In this document: positions 1-6,007 of the stretch, piece by piece
Position numbering within the stretch: position 1 is the first letter of the stretch
Layout of the letters: the number at the start of each line of letters is the position of its first letter
Assembly: GCA_007116275.1 (NCBI GenBank)
Contig: SKIU01000114.1
Span: 1 to 6,007, forward strand
DNA: 6,007 nucleotides
DNA from: a candidate division SR1 bacterium
GTDB taxonomy: Bacteria; Patescibacteriota; Gracilibacteria; Absconditabacterales; Absconditicoccaceae
Reading direction: 5' to 3'
Made by a program: the position numbers and the translations under genes
Notes under the pieces: model-generated
Told to the model about the DNA's origin: nothing
What the model saw: only the letters and a program-made list of their open reading frames with translations
Databases searched by the model: none

Positions 1-84
1 CTTGTGTATTTTGTGGCTATTGGTTTGCAGAGGGCGACTAAAGATAGATCGATAGATCCAGTTATGTGAAAATACCTTGTATAA
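1..84 (+). CDS. C-terminal end of a probable membrane protein (partial, 5' end outside the window)
   Basis: Only the last 27 codons are visible, ending in TAA at 82-84. The frame is open from base 1; the other two forward frames close at 53-55 (TAG) and 39-41 (TAA). The peptide starts with a short hydrophobic stretch (LVYFVAIGL), as at the end of a final transmembrane helix, followed by a charged tail (QRATKDRSIDP) and VMGKYLV. The G in VMGKYLV is a TGA codon at 67-69, so under the standard code the gene would end there. The family cannot be identified from so little. The tail contains a perfect 8-bp tandem duplication (43-58). The next gene follows after 23 bp on the same strand if it starts at 108. 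Reality of the frame is likely but not certain; function is unknown. Confidence 0.5.
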
Positions 85-107
85 TTATTTATTATTTACT
101 TACTATT

Positions 108-1178
108 ATGATTAGTAGCAACGACGTTCCATCATTTAAAAAGAGTGGTTTTGATGGACCCAAATATATCAGAACACAAACGCAGGCTATCGAAGATAGA
201 CTTGCCCAATTTTCTGGAAAGATGTACTTGGAGATAGGTGGTAAATTTTTGCATGATCCACATGCTGCGAGAGTATTGCCTGGGTTTGATCCAGCGAGTA
301 AGAGAGATATTTTTGCTGCATTTTCAGAAGTTGCTGAAGTACTGTTTTGTATCAATGTTTATGATATCATTGATAATAGACAACTTGATAGTAATGGTAC
401 TGATTATATAGATGTTGTTTGGCAGATGATTGTTGCTATTGAGGAACAGACTGGCATGAAACCTCATGTAGTGATGAATAATATGGATCCATATAGTAGT
501 CCTGATGAAGTGCTTACGTTTCAACAAAATCTTCAAAGAAAACAGTATAAAGTATGGGAGAGATATCTTATAGAGGGGTATCCTGATGATGTTGATCTTG
601 TTTTGAGTGAGGATGGTTTTGGACAAGATGACCATATTCCACTAACTAAAGAGCTTATTTTGGTTACTGGTTCTGCTTCCAATAGTGGTAAATTATCTAC
701 TTGTTTGGGGCAGATTTATCAAGATGAGATGATAGGTATCGAGTCTGGTTATGCGAAGTATGAAACATTTCCTGTATGGAATTTGCCAATAGAACATCCT
801 GTCAATATTGCTTATGAAGCAGCGACGGCTGATATTGGTGATTACAATATGATGGATAGTTATCATGCTGAAGCATATGATTTGGATGCAGTTAATTATA
901 ATAGAGATATCGATGCTTTTGTATTGTTAGAAAAACTTGCTGAGGAATTTGTATCTTCTACTAATGCTATCAGACAGTATAAATCTCCTACTGATATGGG
1001 TATCAACAAAGTATTGTCTGGAGTGACTGATGATAAAAAAATATGTCAGACTGCTCTGGAAGAAATTACCAGAAGAAAAGAGTGGTATACTGATATATGA
1101 TTGGATAATGCAGCTAAAAAATGTGATGATTTACTAAAAAATGCAAAAGACTACATTAATAATAAATATTCTGTATAG
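108..1178 (+). CDS. UPF0371 / DUF1846 family protein, C-terminally shortened
   Basis: The 356-residue product matches the UPF0371 (DUF1846) family in order: LEIGGK (41-46), HAARVLPGF (52-60), a glycine/serine loop with SGKLST (193-198), GYAKYETFPVWNLP (214-227), HPVNIAYEAATAD (230-242), VNYNRD (262-267) and SPTDMGIN (293-300). The family is widespread but its biochemical role is not established; the protein is probably cytosolic, with no signal peptide from the chosen start. ATG at 108 is preferred because family members begin shortly before the FDGPKYIRTQ region. The GTG at 66 would add an unlikely hydrophobic 14-residue leader and overlap the upstream gene. No Shine-Dalgarno motif is visible. 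Codon 331 is TGA (1098-1100), read as Gly; translation then continues 25 codons to TAG. From memory, family members are about 490-500 residues, so roughly 125-140 C-terminal residues are missing, and none of that region appears in the following spacer. Of 20 glycines, 19 use GGN. Confidence 0.88.
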
Positions 1179-1236
1179 TTTATATTATGGATCATTTTTA
1201 GATTTTAGTTAGTTGTTCTAAATAATATATCAAAAT

Positions 1237-1259
1237 TTGACAAATATTGCAAATGTCAA
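1237..1259. repeat. Perfect 6-bp inverted repeat overlapping the candidate -35 box
   Basis: TTGACA at 1237-1242 is mirrored by TGTCAA at 1254-1259, separated by 11 bp. One arm is the -35 hexamer and the other lies in the -35/-10 spacer, a position where a dimeric repressor could bind. The half-site centres are 17 bp apart. It could also be a weak hairpin or chance in AT-rich DNA. No regulator is encoded nearby. Confidence 0.3.
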
Positions 1260-1265
1260 TACACT
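1237..1265 (+). promoter_or_regulatory. Candidate sigma70-like promoter of the antiporter gene
   Basis: A perfect -35 hexamer TTGACA (1237-1242) is followed after 17 bp by TACACT (1260-1265), which matches four of six bases of TATAAT. Transcription would start near 1272, giving a leader of about 25 nt before the ATG at 1297. An alternative -10, TATAGT at 1265-1270, fits better by base but gives a 22-bp spacer. The region is very AT-rich, so chance matches are likely. This is inference from consensus only. Confidence 0.4.
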
Positions 1266-1296
1266 ATAGTTGTTCTTTATATGTTTATGAAATATT

Positions 1297-3006
1297 ATGA
1301 CTTGAATATTATCTAACTTGCAGGTGTTCTTTTCATTACATCCTTTTTCTGAATTAGCGGCTGTAGTTGTTGTAGTTGTTGCTATTACTGCTTTTATGAG
1401 ATATATTAAACAGCCTTTGATTATAGGATATATTCTTGCTGGTTTATTACTTAGTCCAAATATTCTTAACCTTATCCAACATACGGAAAGTGTCCAGATG
1501 TTTGCTCATATTGGAGTAGCTTTGCTATTGTTTATGGTGTGATTATGATTGAATCCTGCTGTAGTTAAGGATATGGGAAAGGCATCTCTTGTTGTATGAG
1601 TATGACAAGTGACGTTTACGACTGTTATCGGTATAGGTATAGCATTGTTATTAGGATTTGATATCGTTACAAGTATTTATATTGCGATAGCGTTAGCTTT
1701 TAGTAGTACTATTATTATTGTCAAACTTCTCAGTGATAAAGGAGTATTAGATGAATTATATGGTAAAATATCTATTGGTATGCTGATTGTACAGGATATC
1801 ATTGCTATGGTTATTCTGATGGTATTGGCATCACTTCCTGTAGATGGTGTAGTTGCTAATTGGTGAGCATTTTCTGGTATTTTACTTGGGAAGATGGTTT
1901 GAGTTGGTATTGTGGTCTATCTTTTGATGAAGTATGTATTACCTCGTATTATGAAACATATTGCTAAATCACAAGAATTTTTGCTTATTTTCTCAATAGG
2001 TCGATGTTTACTATTTGCTGCTGGATTGGAAGCGGTTGGATTTTCTCTAGAAATAGGTGCCTTATTGGCATGATTGACTTTAGCATCATTGCCATATAGA
2101 TTTGAAATTAGTAGTAGGATGAAACCACTCAGAGATTTTTTTATCGTACTATTTTTTGTTTTCTTATGATCACAACTACAGTTTTCAGATGTATCATTGT
2201 ATATAATTCCTATTGTTGTATTTTCTCTATTTGTTTTAGTGGGAAATCCGTTTATTGTTATGGTTTTGATGTGATGGATGTGATATAAGAAAAAAAATGG
2301 GATGATGGTCTGATTTACGGTCGCACAGATTAGTGAATTTTCATTCATTTTGATGTGATTAGCACTGACTGTAGGACATATTACCAATATTGATATTGTT
2401 TCTATGGTTACTATTATTGGTTTGATAACTATTGCAGGATCTAGTTACTATTTTACTTATTCGGATCGAATATATAGTAAAGTAGGAAAATATCTCAAAC
2501 TATTTGAAAGGAAAATTCCTGTTGCAGAAAAATCTTTTGCTTGACCCAATGAAAAATATGACGTAATAGTATTTGGTAATCATAGAACAGGACAGAGTAT
2601 AGTAGAATCTTTGACTAAAAATGGGCAAAAATTTATTATAGTTGATTATGATCCTCACGTTATCTGTGATTTAGAAGCAAAATGAATACCTTGTGTATAT
2701 GGAGATGCTGGAGATATAGAAACCCTTGAAGAACTTGGTTTAGATCATGCAAAAATGGTTGTTTCTACAGTACATGATTATAATGTAAATGCACTTATTC
2801 TTAGTTATGCAAAGAAAATACAAAATGATATGGTAACTATTCTGAGTGCAAATAAGATTGATGATGCTGAAATACTTTACGATAAGGGTGCAGATTATGT
2901 CCTTATCCCTCATGTAATAGGTGGTCAACATACTGCGATGTTGATTGAGAAATATGCTTACGATGGGAGTCAGTATATTAAACATAAGGTTGATATTCTT
3001 GGGTAG
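1297..3006 (+). CDS. Kef/CPA2-type cation:proton antiporter with C-terminal RCK_N (TrkA-N) domain
   Basis: The 569-residue integral membrane protein most likely exchanges K+ or Na+ for protons. Residues 1 to about 385 form the CPA2 antiporter domain of many hydrophobic helices. Landmarks are FMVGLGLNP (79-87), the ion-binding Gln-Asp pair Q166-D167 in MLIVQDI (QD as in KefB/KefC rather than the Asp-Asp of electrogenic CPA2 proteins), GALLAGLTLA (253-262) and the AQISEFSF helix. Residues from about 419 form a Rossmann RCK_N domain: GNHRTG (427-432), strand-2 acidic VDYD (449-452) and GDAGD (469-473), which binds NAD(H) in relatives. There is no TrkA-C domain after it. Fifteen in-frame TGA codons, at residues 3, 82, 84, 101, 103, 190, 202, 259, 291, 326, 329, 339, 354, 416 and 463, read as Gly, several at invariant family glycines. 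ATG 1297 is the first in-frame start after the TAG at 1267 and is usable only if the TGA at codon 3 is sense; TTG 1318 is the alternative. The stop is TAG, 4 bp from the converging MFS stop. Confidence 0.93.
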
Positions 3007-3010
3007 TATT

Positions 3011-4327
3011 TTATTTTTTTCTTCTTACATAGTGTCAAAATGTCTCGACGATATTGAATACGGTATGTTTGATCGATGATCATACGCTTCGTTTGGGTAG
3101 CACAAAGAGGTGTTGTTGGAGTAGTGTAGCGATAGCTAGGAGTATTAAGAGTATTCATACGATAAAAAATCATCTTTGTATAGTGCTATACTGTGCAATG
3201 AGCGCAAATCCTATAGCTCCAAATATTTCCCCCATTCTTGTTACGGTTTCTTGGACACCAGTAATCTCTGCTTTGTGTCTTATGTCGACAAGTTTTGATA
3301 TAAATCCTAAAATAATCGGGCGTAAAACGGCTAGTCATGCTGCTATAATCAGTGATAGTATCAGAATTCCTATAAAATTATTTGTTATAGATAATCATCA
3401 TAATATAATTCATATCCCGATATAGGTAGTACATACTATCAAAAACTGGTTATATTTTTTGAATACTCAAGCAAAATAGATAGCAAGCATATGTGGTATA
3501 CGCATGATTGCAAAAATAAGCGCTATTTGTCAGAGAGATAAATCGTTGTATAGTCACAATATTGGAATAAATAGAAATCATATGTAATCAATAATTCCGT
3601 AGAGGAATTGAAGAAATAGGGTTATGTATAAGGTGATGTTATAGTTTTTGAGATCTTGTCGGACTTTTTTGTAGACGTTTTGGTGTAATAGATAGGTGTC
3701 GATGGTTTTTCGTAGTCATGTTTCATTTTCTATAGGTATAGTTGTATTGATAATCATTGATATGAAGCTAAACACCACTATCCCTAAAAATGCAAAATGC
3801 AGTGGTATACTATCGATGAAGAAGCTGATAATTATTGCTCCGATAAAATATCCTCATTGAAATACAGTATGGAATAAACCAAATGCGGTAGTTGCTTGTT
3901 CGTTGGTAGTTTCTCTACGAATGACGTTCATATTAGTTGTGAAGAGGATGGGACTTGCAAATCCATTGAGTAATACAGCAATGATAAGGATTATCGGTGA
4001 CTGCAATAATCATGCTGCAAAGTATGCTAATCCACAAATAATATTGAGTCATTTGGATATGATAAGGAGGTATTTTGGGTTAATTTTATCATTGATATAT
4101 CCTACTGGTATGGAAAGGCTCAATTTTGCTACGGCTAATATAGATCACATAAGTCATACGATCCATATTTTGTCTATGATTTGTTCGGTGTATATACCAA
4201 AAAATATGTCTGCACCTAATCACCATCACAGCACAAAGAAAAAAATACTTACCATCATATGTTTCACAGATTCAGGTAACTGTTTTACATTATCGATTGC
4301 TTCTTGTATACTAGCAAGAATTCACAT
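3011..4327 (-). CDS. Major facilitator superfamily (MFS) transporter
   Basis: Read on the minus strand with UGA as Gly, this is a 438-residue, highly hydrophobic protein of normal MFS length. The N-terminal half has FFFVLGWGLGADIFFG (29-44), then MFS motif A between helices 2 and 3 as GYINDKINPK (77-86, D80 conserved). A long charged cytoplasmic loop (about 195-230) separates it from a second six-helix half that includes VLRPIILGF (334-342) and a conserved-looking TGVQETVTRMGEIFGAIG stretch (356-373). The substrate cannot be deduced; drug or small-molecule efflux is possible, but uptake is not excluded. About 21 of 38 glycines are TGA, including residue 2, so the gene begins ATG-TGA. An in-frame TAA just upstream (4343-4345) leaves ATG 4327 as the only sensible start. 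No Shine-Dalgarno motif is visible. It starts 32 bp after the upstream minus-strand gene and is probably co-transcribed with it. Forward-strand ORFs across this interval are antisense shadows. Confidence 0.9.
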
Positions 4328-4359
4328 AATGGGTTGTTGTGTTTATATTAAAGTGCTTT

Positions 4360-5403
4360 TTATGGGATATATTGTTCTTGTATTGACAGGGCTCATTCTT
4401 TGATGAATTGTATAGAAAATAATGTTTCTTGATAATTGTCTTCTCGATTTGTTATGAGTGTTTGTATGTCTATAGGTATCCATTCATTTTCATCGTTTTC
4501 ATTATCTTCATTTATTACCTCAATACTTGTTTGTATTCATTCGTTTGCTATCAAGGGTATCTGTATTTCATCTTCTTGTTCTTCATCTACTATATAGAAG
4601 TCGTTGGGTGGTATACAGAGTGTTTGGTCAGTACCGGATAATATACTTTCACACAACTCAGGATCGTTTTCTGCTAGTGCATTAGCAGCTGCTTCTCCAG
4701 TGAATAAGGTGACAGGATTGATATATATACTTGTTGTCTCTTCATCTACTTGTGTTATATATCAGAGTATATTTTGTATCTCTGTCATATAAATAATCTC
4801 TGTTGTATTTATTGCTCTATTGAATGCTTGGACAACTTCTCCAAATGCTTCGAGTTCTATTCCTTCAAACGGGTTGTCTAGTGTCTGTGCATAAGATAAA
4901 ATGTAGCCTTCTTGTTCTGTAATTTTTTCTTGGTTTAGTTGTCATGTTTCTTCAAGTGCCAATCGTTCTTCTTCGTCATATAGTGTTATAGCGCCAATAA
5001 ATTGTGTGTTATAGTTGAATATGAGACTATTTTTTTCTTTGTTGCTTACTTGTATCTGTGTTGCTATCGTGTTGGGTATTTGTATGGAAATATCTACTAT
5101 ACTTGTTGTGTGTTGTATGCTATGTTCTCGTGTTGTTTTTGTGCTATTTTGTATTTTGTTGTTATTGTAGCTGTGTAATGTATTATAACTTGCTTGTAAT
5201 ATCTGTGTTAATGCTGCGTTTGTTGTTTGGTTGATAGCGTTTCTGAGTGATGATTTTATCTATCTTGATATCGCTATATCGGTACTTACGGTTGTTTTAT
5301 CTATATAGGGTTTTGATTGCATATAAAAATATCCTACAATTCATGCAAGTAAGAGTATGATGATAAGTATGCATATACTCAGTCGTTTAAAAAACTTTTT
5401 CAT
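4360..5403 (-). CDS. Membrane-anchored acidic protein of unknown function, interrupted by an in-frame TAG
   Basis: The frame runs from ATG 5403 to TAA at 4362-4360, 348 codons. Residues 1-8 are basic (MKKFFKRL) and 9-27 form a single hydrophobic helix: a signal anchor or uncleaved signal peptide placing the rest outside the membrane. Codon 48 is TAG (5262-5260). The same frame then stays open for 299 codons, with no ATG until far downstream, so the two parts look like one gene with a nonsense change, read-through, or a base error. The body is Asn/Gln/Thr-rich, then acidic (VDEEQEDE at 272-279, NEDNENDENE at 298-307). A Cys pair, C251 and C263, in NDPELCESILSGTDQTLC could form a disulfide; it resembles short D-x-x-L-C...C motifs that I recall from secreted Patescibacteria proteins. 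Five TGA codons read as Gly, at 5343, 4944, 4764, 4539 and 4395 (high base of each). I do not recognise the family. It probably shares a transcript with the MFS gene. Confidence 0.7.
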
Positions 5404-5431
5404 AGTGGGTATACTAAGTGATAAAGCTAGT

Positions 5432-5468
5432 AGCTCTTAGCCCTACCTGCTGCAGGCAGGCTTTAGCT
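5432..5468. repeat. GC-rich palindrome, possible 5' leader hairpin or plus-strand terminator
   Basis: The core at 5439-5462 pairs AGCC with GGCT, then TACCTGC with GCAGGCA, with one bulge and one mismatch. AGCT at 5432-5435 and 5465-5468 extends the stem across a small internal loop. It stands out as GC-rich in AT-rich DNA. On the plus strand the stem is followed by TA and seven Ts (5471-5477), which is the shape of an intrinsic terminator. On the minus strand it sits where the mRNA of the downstream gene would begin. Its GCCTGCCTGCAG-type core resembles small palindromes dispersed in some Patescibacteria genomes, but only one copy is present here. Confidence 0.55.
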
Positions 5469-5474
5469 TATTTT

Positions 5475-5503
5475 TTTATATATAATTGTTGTTCTTATGA
5501 CAA
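5475..5503 (-). promoter_or_regulatory. Candidate sigma70-like promoter for the anchored-protein/MFS operon
   Basis: On the minus strand TTGTCA (5503-5498, five of six bases of TTGACA) is followed after exactly 17 bp by TATAAA (5480-5475, five of six of TATAAT). Transcription would start near 5468, about 65 nt before the ATG at 5403, and the transcript would begin with the GC-rich palindrome. The region is AT-rich, so the -10 match alone means little; the spacing and position upstream of a gene strengthen it. Confidence 0.5.
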
Positions 5504-5569
5504 GAGAATATATGTATTTGCTAGTTTACCCAAGCAGCAAATGTTGTATAGTATTTTGTTTATTGTTGT

Positions 5570-5589
5570 AGAGATTTTTTTGAAACTCT
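5570..5589. terminator. Weak hairpin around a poly-T/poly-A loop
   Basis: AGAG (5570-5573) pairs with CTCT (5586-5589), and TTT (5575-5577) with AAA (5583-5585), with one bulged A. It lies in tandem with two more hairpins after the stop of the sugar dehydrogenase gene. It is weak and could be a side effect of low-complexity sequence. Confidence 0.25.
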
Positions 5590-5610
5590 TATCTCGCTTT
5601 AGCGGGATAA
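5589..5610. terminator. Nine-pair stem-loop downstream of the sugar dehydrogenase gene
   Basis: TTATCTCGC (5589-5597) pairs along its full length with GCGGGATAA (5602-5610), with one T-G wobble on the plus strand and a TTTA loop. It lies 41 bp past the minus-strand stop codon at 5651. No U-tract follows the stem in either direction, so it is not a classical intrinsic terminator. It may stabilise the 3' end of the transcript or terminate in a lineage-specific way. Confidence 0.45.
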
Positions 5611-5620
5611 AAATAACATT

Positions 5621-5638
5621 AGACTTTTTTGGAAGTCT
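5621..5638 (-). terminator. Short stem-loop just after the sugar dehydrogenase stop
   Basis: AGACTT (5621-5626) pairs perfectly with AAGTCT (5633-5638) around a six-base loop. It begins 12 bp downstream of the minus-strand stop codon, a normal place for a transcript end. On the minus strand TTATTTTTA follows a few bases later, giving a loose U-rich stretch. Termination is inferred from position and shape only. Confidence 0.4.
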
Positions 5639-5650
5639 TAGCGTCTTATT

Positions 5651-6007
5651 TTACTTTCTGATTATTTGGTAGATAGCATCTCATGCTTCTTGTGATTTCC
5701 CTCTTCCATCTTCATTACTTGTACTAAAATAGATACTTCAATCAGGAGCTTCTCATACAAATCTAATTCTTCCATAATCATCTGTGATTTTTTGTTGGTT
5801 TATGATATTGTTTGGACTATTTGGATCTATATCTATTTTTATTATTCATTCACCTCTTAACATTCCTATAAATAGGCTATCTTTTCGTTCAGGAAACATA
5901 TCTCCCTGATATATCATCAGTGATGCAGGGGCAATGGCTGGAGTGTAGATCGCGATTGGATCTTGCATACCTGTTTGTGTTTGCTCGTGGCTTACAACTG
6001 GTCGTCC
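5651..6007 (-). CDS. PQQ-dependent glucose/sorbosone (aldose sugar) dehydrogenase, C-terminal part
   Basis: The last 118 residues, ending in TAA at 5653-5651; the N-terminus lies beyond the right edge. The segment matches the end of the GSDH beta-propeller family, which includes E. coli YliI. In order: DPIAIYTPAIAPASLMIYQGDMFP (the family's W-x-PSIAPSG-x-x-FY block), DSLFIGMLRGEGIIKIDID (a blade strand), and GRIRFVGEAPDGSIYFSTS, corresponding to the hallmark RIRDV-x-x-GPDG-x-LYVLTD. Known relatives are periplasmic or secreted, bind PQQ and Ca2+, and oxidise aldoses. In-frame TGA codons at 5848-5846, 5755-5753, 5740-5738 and 5683-5681 (minus strand) read as Gly, giving EGI, VGE, DGS and AGD; the DGS glycine is the family's invariant PDG. 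Catalytic and cofactor residues lie mostly outside the window, so activity cannot be judged. Three hairpins follow its stop. Confidence 0.85.

Noticed and set aside
324..635. Minus-strand ORFs opposite the UPF0371 gene (also 92-355)
   Set aside because: They lie opposite a well-supported gene and resemble no family.
1360..1386. Short GTAGTTGTT tandem repeat
   Set aside because: It simply encodes the run of valines in the first antiporter helix; no separate function is needed.
1917..2387. Minus-strand ORF of 156 codons
   Set aside because: It is antisense to the antiporter transmembrane domain, with an implausible composition.
1297..3006. A chain of pseudogene fragments (antiporter broken by many stops)
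   Set aside because: All interruptions are TGA, none TAA or TAG, the frame never shifts over 570 codons, and the TGAs fall on conserved glycines. Recoding explains it; decay does not.
1297..3006. UGA as tryptophan (mycoplasma-type code 4) or selenocysteine
   Set aside because: Trp is encoded by TGG, and Trp or Sec at positions such as GALLA-x-LTLA, PD-x-S or K-x-IPCVYGDA would not fit the families, where Gly is expected. Several TGAs per gene also exclude Sec.
3054..3425. Forward-strand ORF of 123 codons
   Set aside because: It is also antisense to the MFS gene, in a region that reads as clear transmembrane helices on the minus strand.
3903..4403. Forward-strand ORF of 166 codons
   Set aside because: It is antisense to the MFS gene, resembles no known family, and arises because TGA-rich minus-strand code gives TCA, not stops, on the plus strand.
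4429..4792. Forward-strand ORFs (4429-4641, 4604-4792)
   Set aside because: They are antisense to the anchored protein; their Tyr/Phe/Cys-rich sequences are typical of AT-rich shadow frames.
5418..5672. Forward-strand ORF of 84 codons in the intergenic region
   Set aside because: It runs through the GC-rich palindrome, the promoter candidate and the hairpins and overlaps the end of the sugar dehydrogenase. Its hydrophobic look comes from T-rich DNA.
1..6007. CRISPR array, tRNA/rRNA, transposase, phage or toxin-antitoxin genes
   Set aside because: I looked for these on both strands and saw no supporting repeats, cloverleaf-like structures or protein motifs.

Overview
The window reads coherently only if UGA is translated as glycine (genetic code 25). 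This points to an Absconditabacteria (SR1) or Gracilibacteria (BD1-5/GN02) member of the Patescibacteria/CPR; the sequence does not decide between the two. Six AT-rich genes are interrupted by about 47 in-frame TGA codons. Where the family is recognisable, these TGAs fall on conserved glycines in transmembrane and nucleotide-binding motifs. TGG is used separately for tryptophan, and every complete or 3'-complete gene ends in TAA or TAG, never TGA. Under the standard code the same DNA looks like a field of broken pseudogenes and antisense ORFs.

Plus strand, left half: the last 27 codons of a probable membrane protein (1-84); a shortened UPF0371/DUF1846 protein (108-1178); a 118-bp spacer with a candidate promoter and an inverted repeat; then a full-length Kef/CPA2-type cation:proton antiporter with an NAD-binding RCK_N (TrkA-N) domain (1297-3006).

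Minus strand, right half, read from high to low coordinates: the C-terminus of a PQQ-dependent glucose/sorbosone (aldose sugar) dehydrogenase (5651-6007); a 247-bp spacer with three short hairpins, a candidate sigma70-like promoter and a GC-rich palindrome; a membrane-anchored, acidic protein of unknown function carrying an in-frame TAG at codon 48 (4360-5403); and, 32 bp further on and probably in the same operon, a 438-residue MFS transporter (3011-4327). The antiporter and the MFS gene converge with only 4 bp between their stop codons.

Functionally this is ordinary cell-envelope and transport content: ion homeostasis, solute transport, an extracytoplasmic sugar oxidase and an anchored surface protein. 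There is no sign of a phage, insertion sequence, CRISPR array or RNA gene. The striking feature is the recoded genetic code; the interrupted surface protein and the truncated UPF0371 protein are the main local oddities.
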